Positions 8,501 through 14,998 of a DNA stretch of 14,998 nt are shown here, one piece after another. The position numbers and the translations under genes were made by a program. The notes beneath the pieces are model-generated. The model was not told the DNA's origin. It searched no databases and saw nothing but the letters and a program-made list of their open reading frames with translations. The number at the start of each line of letters is the position of its first letter. The stretch's first letter is position 1. The DNA comes from Pinguiococcus pyrenoidosus. Lineage: Eukaryota; Sar; Pinguiophyceae; Pinguiochrysidales; Pinguiochrysidaceae. Where the stretch lies: the NCBI GenBank assembly GCA_019677205.1, contig JAAMXY010001277.1, forward strand, positions 1 through 14,998, read 5' to 3'.

Positions 8501-11500
8501 CTGTCTCCGCAAGGTCGGAGATCAAGGCATGCAGCCCAAACGCGTCTAGGGCGGTGAACAGGGATGCCCGCTGCGACACGGCGCCGAAGGTGCCGTCTCT
8601 GCACGCGAGCTCCGCAATGCTCTCTGCGATGCTCACCCCCAGTCCAAACGCCGGGGCCTGGCCAACACTGACAGCCAGCTTGCGCTTCCGACGGCGATCG
8701 TCACGGACGATCGGAGCCGCGCTGAGGTTCGTGATCATGTCCACTGAGGCGCGGATCACCCGTCCACTCCAATGTGGAGCAAGCTCCGCGTCCGAAGCGT
8801 ACCCCATGCAGTGGGCCGGTCTCGATCCGCTGCCAAGCAGGCGGCCGCAGAGCTTAAGAAGTGCAGGAAGATCCTCCGCCAGGTCGAAGTCCGAGGCGGA
8901 CGTCGATGCGCTGATCCTGATGCCTCCTATCTGTCGCTTCGAAGTCGTAGTAGTAGTAGTAGTAGCAGCAGCAGCGGTAGTAGCAGTAGTAGTAGACAAA
9001 GCAGGAGAAGGAGAAGAACCGAGAGGCTCGTCTTCGGCCAACTCGTCCGCGTGGATGGCTTCGCTGCCTGCCGTTGACTCGGCCATGACTTCTTGACCTA
9101 GCATGGACAAACTCGCACTTGAAGGGTCGTCGGCAGCGTCTGCTTCAGTTTCGTCAGTGTTGTCCGGCGTTCGCGCTGCTTCATTGCTGGTCACGAAGCA
9201 GTCAAGCAACGACAAGATCGGCCTTGTAGGTGTGCTTCGCTCTGGCGCCGCTGCTTCTCCTTCTTCAAGCGGCCCATCATCGCAGGTCTCTTCGCTGCGA
9301 AGCATGCCGCTTCTTGGATACGCCTTGACGAGCAACTTAAAAACAAGACCGAGGAACGCGCATGGCTTGCGGAGCATGGTCTTGTCCTTCTGCCAGCTGA
9401 TGCTCTCGGCCAGCCTTCTGAAGAAAAATGATCTCGCACGCGGTCCACACGTCGTCAAGAACTGTCTCACCAGGCCAAGCAGGCGCTCGTACAATCGTTC
9501 GTCGCGAATCGCGTTCACTCGAAAGGCAACGAGGCAGCACAGCCAATGAATCCCCCTTTGCCTTGCCCTCGCGTCCGAGCTTGCGAGCAGCTTCTGCGAC
9601 CCCTGCAAGACCAAATTCACCACCATCGATGGATCGCCTTTGGCAGCAGTGCAAGGGAGGCTGGCCGCTCTGCTGTCCTTCGGAGCCTGAAAGGCCCTGG
9701 ACCAGTCAATGGATGGCGGCAAAGCCGACCGAAGGAACCCGGACGTGCTGTCGATGCCGCGAGCGAAGCCAAAGGCGTACTGAGGGCCCGAGTGGTCAGG
9801 AGGGAGACCCGCCAGCACCGGTACGATCGTCCCCATGAATCGCCCAAAGGAGCAGGGGTCTCCTGCGCGGTCCCCCAGCCTCATGCTTGGATCGCCATAC
9901 ACATGCCTCGCCACCGTTGACATCATGCCAGCGACGACTGTCCTTGCTTCTGGCGTCGTGCTTGGATCCAAGGTGCAGCTGATGGCGAAGTCGAGGAAGC
10001 TCTCTCCGACTTCTGCGACCGACGAGAAGAGCGCCAGAGCAATCGCATGGAGCATTTGCACCCCTTCTTGAAGCTTGCTCATCCGTATCCTCCTCATTTC
10101 TGCGGTAGATAGAGTGTGGGGGCCATCCGTTCCACACCACAGCGACGTGGAGTCAACTGACTCAAAGGACTCCACCCAGGTCTCCACGAGCACCAGGAGG
10201 CCATCCGCCAAGGCTTCCGGAGCGGGAATCTGCATTGCGTGGATGAGCGTCCGAGCAAGAGCCAAGACCTCCGCGGACCGGCTGCACTGGCGAGCTTCCT
10301 TCGGCAGCACCTTCGACGCCGAGGCATCTCCGGAGACGGCTTCCGCGAGGGGCCTCAACCCGTCGGATATCAGAGTCTGGCCATTCCACGAGGCGACCTC
10401 ACCTCCACCATCTCGGCGAGCGCCAACGCCCTCCCGGAGTCGCTCAGCATCTCGTGCACTCGTGGAAGCCGCCAGGATAAAGAGAACCACGTCTGACGTG
10501 TTCGGCAGCATGCGATCCATTCGCTGGTGGAAGTAGGCCCGTGCGCTTTCCGCCAAGGCGGAGATGAGCTCCTCGGCCAGCCTGACGCCATGCGCACCGT
10601 CGCTGAACTGCTGCTTCAGCACGTAGCAGAGCGTCGCCAGGCTGCCCGGCCGCATTCCCCGTGCGACGCACCGAAGGCAGTCCGTCCACGTGGCGTCGTT
10701 CGCTATCCCACCGATCTCGCGACGCGTGACGGCTCGTCCCTGGCACCTTCGGTAGGCAACGGCGAGCGCACAGATCTGCTTGACCAACGACGGCCCGTCT
10801 GCCGCTTCTCGCGAGGATGAAGCGAGGTGGATGTCCTCTCTGCAAGTCTCGGCGAGCTGCCGAGTCCTCAGCCACACGATGGGCCAGAGCGAAGGAAGCG
10901 CCTGACCGTCCGGCAGCTGCAATGCGTCGGATATGCGACTCTGGAGCGACCGTCGCTTGCGAGGTCTCTCGACCGCCTTGGGTGCCGCAGCCTGAAGAAA
11001 TCTAGCATGCTCCGACAAGAACGCCAAGACGGGCAGCGCGACCTCGCGAGGCCAAGGGTAAGGGGCGACGGTATCAAGCGTCAGCGCAGCACCTGCAAAA
11101 TCACGGCTCGGCTCGTAGCAGAGCAGCTTCCTCACGGCACCTCGCGCAAACGAAGGGTTCTCATTCGACTGGACAAGGGTACCGAGCACATCTAGAAGAA
11201 GCTCTGGAAAGGCCACCGGCCTGCGCAGCGACTGGCCCCCATCTCCAAGCTGGAGGCCCTGGCAGCACTGGGCAACGAGACCCTCCCCGACGCGGCCGTC
11301 GATGCCGCGCACATCCTCTGTTTCCTCCTCTTCATCTTCCTCGGCATCCTCACTCTCAGATTCGGTGTCCATATCTTCGACTGGGTCTCCAACATCGTTG
11401 CCGGACCAGTTGCTGATGCATAGCTGCGCTTCCGCGGCAAGCGCCCCCGTGTCCCGCCGACTAAAAGGCTGGAGATCGCCGCTGGACATGACCGAGATCA

Positions 11501-11621
11501 CGTAGCCTAGAGCGGCCAGCCGGCGCCTCGGCCTCTGCATCAGCCATCGAAGAGTCGCAAGAGGGTCCCTGCTGCGCTTCAGCTTGGAATGAACGTCGCA
11601 GATTTCCTCCTGTGTCGCCAT
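5561..11621 (-). CDS. Large helical nucleolar-type protein, tentatively URB1/Npa1-like, four exons
   Basis: I do not recognise this protein with certainty. The first exon runs from the ATG at 11619-11621 (MATQEEICDVHSK, G at -3 and +4) down to 6072, giving 1850 codons. Read straight on, the frame stops at 6009, but good GT-AG introns (6000-6071, 5898-5939, 5636-5708; all phase 0) join exons 5940-5999, 5709-5897 and 5561-5635. Each intron contains an in-frame stop, so splicing is required. The product has about 1957 residues. It is rich in Leu/Ala helices like an alpha-solenoid, with acidic low-complexity stretches (near residues 90-115 and elsewhere) and a Thr/Ala run made by a microsatellite. 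The exon-3 part is strongly Arg/Ser-rich and basic. The last exon ends in an acidic tail, DDAFADLEDFLVL, of a kind seen on ribosome-assembly proteins. A segment near residue 375 (FHQRMDRMLPNTSDVVLFIL) resembles the helix pair with a Leu-Pro-Asp motif in the URB1/Npa1 N-terminal domain. URB1 acts in early 60S assembly in the nucleolus. Gene reality and exon structure are well supported; the family call is a guess. Confidence 0.8.
8945..8995. repeat. Imperfect TAG/CAG trinucleotide microsatellite inside coding sequence
   Basis: About 17 trinucleotide units, mostly tag with interspersed cag and one cgg. Read on the - strand they give a run of Thr and Ala codons in the large helical protein, between an acidic stretch and a segment starting KRQIGGIRIS. 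The tract keeps the frame and probably forms a flexible linker of variable length. Confidence 0.85.
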
Positions 11622-12142
11622 TGCCTCCGGCGGGCCCAAAAAGCACGAGGCAAACAATGGGGACTCAGTCACGCGACAGCGACTTGAACGACACGCGTGA
11701 ACGCGCAGCAGGCCTCGCCATCTAGAAATTTATCTCCGCAAGAAGGGTCAAGAGTCCGTGGATCTTCGAGATTCAGGCGGCCTACCGAGAGGCTTTGACG
11801 CCCGCTCCAAAAAAAAAGGCGGGAAGTCGCACCTCCGCGAGGATCTTGGTACTGCGCAGAGGTACCCCCCCAGGTCTTGAAATCATGCTTCCAAGCCAAC
11901 CGTCAAACGCCTGTCCAATCAGGCTACGCAGCACACTCTCTGCTCCCGCTCATTCGTCACTTCCGAACCGCACCACAAGCTCATTGGCCCAGATTCGCGC
12001 CTTTTGCACTGCGCATCAGCTGATCGATGGCTGAAGTTCTCGGAGTCCTTTTTCGCGCCTTTTTCCCGAACAGAAGTTGCGCCAAAGTTGGACTCAGATC
12101 CCCCAAAGTCGCTCACCTTGATATCCTTTCGTATACATCGAC
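11622..12142. promoter_or_regulatory. Divergent promoter region with CCAAT and E2F-like motifs
   Basis: These 521 bases separate the start of the large - strand gene from the start of the CEP83-like gene, so both promoters must lie here. I see a CCAAT box at 11915-11919 and an inverted one (attgg) at 11983-11987. I also see two matches to the E2F/DP consensus: ggcgggaa at 11818-11825 and tttcgcgc at 12051-12058, the latter 85 bases before the CEP83-like ATG. An A-run of nine precedes the first E2F-like site. No ORF in the spacer looks coding. Motif matches are short and unproven. Confidence 0.45.
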
Positions 12143-14387
12143 ATGGAAGAGCAAACGGCGACGGGCGCGTCCTTGTCGGCACCGTCGTCCAGCAGCACAA
12201 GCCATAGTTACGAGCATCTGCTGAACCAGCTGACTGGTCTTCAGGCAGAACTCCAGCGGGTGACCATCGCGCTCCAGACTACATCGCAAGAGAAGGAGCA
12301 GTTTCGAGCAAGCTACGAGACCACGAGGACAGAGCTCTTCCGCACCAAGTCCAAGTATGAAAGCGCTCGGAAAGAAGCGCTTGATGCCCTGGAAGCCAAG
12401 ATTGAGGGGGAGCGCAACACCGAGATGCACGTGCAGAAGTGGCGCTCGGCATATGATGAGATCCTCAAGAGCTACGAAGAGCTGCAGGCAAAGTATGCCC
12501 CCCAAGACCTGGAGCTGCTGCGGATCCAAGTCGCAAACGAGCTGGAAGGCCCGCATCAGCAAGCACTGGCGGATCTGCGGCAGGTGCGATGAGAGCTTGG
12601 CCTTCCTTTTTTGCTTCTTGCCCTTTCTTTGCTTTCCTTGTGTGGTTGACAAGATTGGGAGCTACCGGTGCCTGATCATGCTTGGTACGTCTGCAGGAAG
12701 CAGAGGCACACGAGCAGGCTGAAGCAGAGATGAAGCGCAGGCTGGCGGCGCTGCAGGCCACGAAGGATCAGCAGACGATCGAGTTCGAGAGCGAGCTGAA
12801 GATTCTGCGCGAGGAGCGGCTAAAGGAGCGTGAAGAGCACCAGAAGGAGCGCGACGCCATCCAAAACAAGCTTGAGCAGCAGGTTGCCCCCAAAGACGAC
12901 GAGATCCGTCTTCTGAGCAGGTCACTGTACGAGGTCCGGGCGGAGCTGGCCGCAACGAAGGAGGAGCTTGCGGGCATTCGGACGCGGGAAAAGGCCGCGG
13001 AAGCGGCCAAGGCGCGTGCGATCATTGAGCAGCTTGAGGATGTCACGAAGTTGCAAGCTGCGATTGCGGATGCGCGCGCCGTCGCTGCGAGTGCGACGCG
13101 GCGCGCGGCAGCAGCTGAGGAGCGGCAGGCTGAGCAGAAGGGCTTGCTGCAGCAAAGCCGGGAGAAGGTCACTCAGCTGGAGAACGAGGTCGAGCACCTT
13201 CGGAACACCATCGTCATGAAGGAGCAGACGCACAGCGAAGCTTTCTCCCGTCTTCATGAGGAAAGCCAGCGGGAGAAGCACATCCTTGAGGTGAAGCTGT
13301 CGGAGACGACGTTGGAGCTGCAGACGGAGGCTGCGCGGGCAACGAGGAGCGCCGAAATAGCCAAGGAAGCCGTGGAAGGCGCCAATCAGCGGCAAGCTCG
13401 GCTGGAGGCGCTTGAAGAGGAGATTCGGCGGCAGAATCGCGTGAGCGTGCAACAGCTCCAGGAAGAGGTCGAGGCGTTGGAAACACAGGTGCGTACCGCC
13501 AAGTCACGGGGTCCGTCGTCCTGCAGTTTTCTTTTTCTCAATGTGCACGCCCCGAAGGTGGCGTCTCTCGAGAACCAAGCGGCGGTCGCGGACGAAGAAT
13601 CAAAGGTGTCGCTCCAGCGCCTTCGTCGCGAGATGGAGAACGCCCGGGCCGAAGCGACGCGCGCCATGCGCGAGAAGGAGACGGCATTTGGCAAGGTGAG
13701 CTGGTCTCTCTTGACGAAGTTCTCGGATTCGTCGAAGGCTGAGGTTCTCCCGGCGCCTTGCAGCTCACGGCAGCGGAGGAGCTCCTACGCCGCACGAGGA
13801 CAGCAAACGCGGATCTCAAGCGAGAGAAGGACGAGGCAAAACTGAAGGCATCGAACGTCGAGATGGCACTCCAAGCCTCGGTACGTTCCAGCTTCGTGTC
13901 CATCACCTTCGTTGCTGCTGGGGCTGAAAGAATGTTTCTTCTTGCGCCCAGGAGGACAGGGAGCGAGACGTCGATCAGCGGCTCCAGGAGCTTAACCACA
14001 GATACAACAGCCTGGAAACAGAGCTGCAAACGCTGACACAGCAGCAGGAGGAACGGCGACTGGCACACGCCAGTGCTCTGAAGGACTTGCAGTCGCGAAG
14101 CGCAGGTGCGAAGCCCCTCCCTTCAGTGTTGGGGAAAGTAGCTCTCGCAAGGATGCTAATCATTTGTTGGTGGTGCAGACGAGCTGCGAAGAAGCTTGGA
14201 GCACGAGCGGACGTCCGCCGAGGCGCAGCTGAAGTCGTTGAGCGAGTCGCTGCAGCGAGAGCGGCGGCGCTCCGCTGCGTACAAGGAGAAGGCGATGGAG
14301 GCGCATCGGTATTTGGTGCGGGCGAAGTCGATGATAGCTGCATCGCAGAGATCCGTTGTGGCAGGAGAGCTAGACGTACTCGCTTAG
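12143..14387 (+). CDS. CEP83: CEP83-like coiled-coil protein (centriolar distal appendage), six exons
   Basis: In animals CEP83 sits on the distal appendages of the mother centriole and docks it to the membrane to start a cilium. The inferred exons are 12143-12583, 12697-13488, 13558-13695, 13764-13880, 13952-14105 and 14179-14387, giving 616 residues; human CEP83 has about 700. Introns are 113, 69, 68, 71 and 73 bases, in phases 0, 0, 0, 0 and 1. After a Ser/Thr-rich start of about 20 residues almost the whole protein is Glu/Gln/Lys/Arg-rich heptad coiled coil. The best family marker is APQDLELLRIQVANELEGP at residues 119-137, which lines up with the TPQKLELLRAQIQQELE stretch of CEP83. The C-terminus ends QRSVVAGELDVLA, after a basic RERRRSAAYKEKAMEAHRYL segment. 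The second intron is 69 bases and lacks a stop in frame, so unspliced mRNA would still encode a full protein. Coiled coils can mimic each other, so orthology is likely but not certain. Confidence 0.78.
13489..13557 (+). other. In-frame, stop-free 69-base intron of the CEP83-like gene
   Basis: The segment begins gtgcgtacc and ends gccccgaag, with a pyrimidine-rich stretch (ttttctttttctc) in its second half. Translated, it would insert 23 residues (with SCSFLFLNVHAP) that break the heptad pattern, whereas joining ALETQ to VASLENQ keeps it. I read it as an intron, though retention would not disrupt the frame. Confidence 0.75.
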
Positions 14388-14435
14388 AAGCATGCCATGC
14401 CCAGAGAATCTGTAGGTTTCCCCGAAGAGCGCGTG

Positions 14436-14490
<55 letters not shown>

Positions 14491-14937
14491 TTGTGTTCGG
14501 CCGTCCCATGGTCCGTTCCCCTTCGATGATCCCTCTTCTCTTTGCGCGTTCTCGTTGAACGAACCCTTCCCAAATCATAACAATTCCACTGACTGACCTC
14601 GCTTCACCTGCTCTCCATACGCAACTCGTTCTTGGACACACCCGCTTGCAGAACGATGCGTTGTGCAAGCGAATCTGTTTCGCCGAGGGTCAAACGGTAT
14701 GCGACGAGAAAGAGAGGGATGCGGATGCGAGAGCGTCGTCGTCGTCGTCCGTCTGTCCTCGTGAGGCTTTCACCTCCGCAAAACCGATGAAAATCCGGGA
14801 GGAAACCGGTTTGTGGGGGGACCAAAATCCTGTGGGAAACACTTACGGATGGTCCCAGTGCCTCTCTCGCCGAGTCGTGGTTCAAGGCGACTGTCCTGCT
14901 CGTTTTCAGTGGCTCTCCCACGCCCGCAGCACTCGAG
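14388..14937. promoter_or_regulatory. Spacer between CEP83-like and aminoacyl-tRNA synthetase genes
   Basis: This 550-base stretch holds the 3' UTR of the CEP83-like gene, an ATC microsatellite, and the promoter and 5' UTR of the next gene. A short GTC run lies at about 14735-14749 and a perfect ten-base palindrome aaaccggttt at 14803-14812. I found no convincing coding frame or structural RNA. Confidence 0.5.
14437..14490 (+). repeat. Perfect ATC microsatellite, 18 units
   Basis: Eighteen uninterrupted atc units start 50 bases after the CEP83-like stop codon. Frames across it give runs of Ser, His, Ile, Met or Asp depending on strand and phase, but none belongs to a supportable gene. It is probably in the 3' UTR or spacer and should vary in length between strains. 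Confidence 0.95.
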
Positions 14938-14998
14938 ATGGCTGAGGAACCGCTCAGCAAGAATGCGCTGAAGAAGAAGCTCCGGCTGGAGAAGGCGG
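14938..14998 (+). CDS. N-terminus of a probable cytosolic lysyl-tRNA synthetase, cut by the window edge
   Basis: An ATG in good context (G at -3 and +4) opens a frame that runs off the end of the window after 20 residues: MAEEPLSKNALKKKLRLEKA. The SKNALKK/SKNELKR motif followed by a Lys-rich helix is characteristic of the N-terminal extension of eukaryotic lysyl-tRNA synthetases, where the helix aids tRNA binding. Similar Lys-rich starts occur in some other class II synthetases, such as the aspartyl enzyme. The catalytic domain lies outside the window, so the amino acid specificity is inferred from this short motif only. Confidence 0.55.
   Translation, partial: MAEEPLSKNALKKKLRLEKA

Noticed and set aside
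8554-9096. + strand frame of 180 codons with Val/Ala runs opposite the large gene
   Set aside because: The runs come from the trinucleotide repeat, and the - strand frame is open for 5.5 kb here, so this is a shadow.
14370-14573. - strand frame with a long methionine run
   Set aside because: The run is just the ATC microsatellite read on the other strand. The rest of the frame has no protein-like features.
14087-14596. + strand frame of 169 codons ending in a serine run
   Set aside because: It crosses the last intron and exon of the CEP83-like gene in the wrong frame, and its serine run is the microsatellite.
1-14998. Bacterial operon or mobile element, including defence systems or CRISPR
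   Set aside because: Genes have spliceosomal introns and eukaryote-specific products (SDE2, CEP83-like). There are no transposase, integrase or regularly spaced direct repeats.

Overview
This window is nuclear DNA from a eukaryote with a compact, GC-rich genome and short GT-AG introns. Six protein genes can be supported, two of them cut off or unresolved at a window edge. I infer twelve introns of about 42-113 bases, nine of them in phase 0. A CEP83-like centriole gene points to an organism with cilia or flagella. The RlmN-type enzyme carries what looks like a signal peptide followed by a basic, Ser/Ala-rich stretch, which fits a complex (secondary) plastid. The likeliest host is therefore a flagellated alga with a complex plastid (cryptophyte, haptophyte, stramenopile or chromerid/dinoflagellate-like). 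The sequence alone does not fix the lineage.

Layout, left to right. (1) Bases about 268-1704, + strand: an SDE2 homologue with a ubiquitin-like N-terminus and the GGKGG processing site, joined in one frame to a C-terminal SPRY domain. Its 5' end is unresolved because the frame is open back to base 1. (2) Bases 1762-3006, - strand: an intronless RlmN-family radical SAM methyltransferase, tail to tail with SDE2 and only 57 bases away. (3) An AT-rich divergent spacer at 3007-3352. (4) Bases 3353-5271, + strand: a five-exon fungal/bacterial-type threonine synthase (531 aa) with an odd hydrophobic C-terminal tail. (5) A 289-base convergent spacer holding a Pol III A-box/B-box-like, internally duplicated segment. 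(6) Bases 5561-11621, - strand: a roughly 1957-residue helical, nucleolar-looking protein, tentatively URB1/Npa1-like. Its last three small exons are only found by splicing past the stop of the long reading frame. (7) A 521-base divergent spacer with CCAAT and E2F-like motifs. (8) Bases 12143-14387, + strand: a six-exon, 616-residue coiled-coil protein similar to CEP83. (9) A 550-base spacer with an ATC microsatellite. (10) From 14938 to the window end, + strand: the first codons of a probable cytosolic lysyl-tRNA synthetase.

The genes do not form an operon or a known pathway. They are a mix of housekeeping functions: genome maintenance and splicing, plastid rRNA or tRNA methylation, threonine synthesis, ribosome assembly, centriole and translation. 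I saw no mobile element, CRISPR array, rRNA or canonical tRNA. The points most worth following are the SDE2-SPRY fusion, the membrane-like tail on threonine synthase, the hidden 3' exons of the large gene, an in-frame 69-base intron in the CEP83-like gene, and the tRNA-like spacer element.
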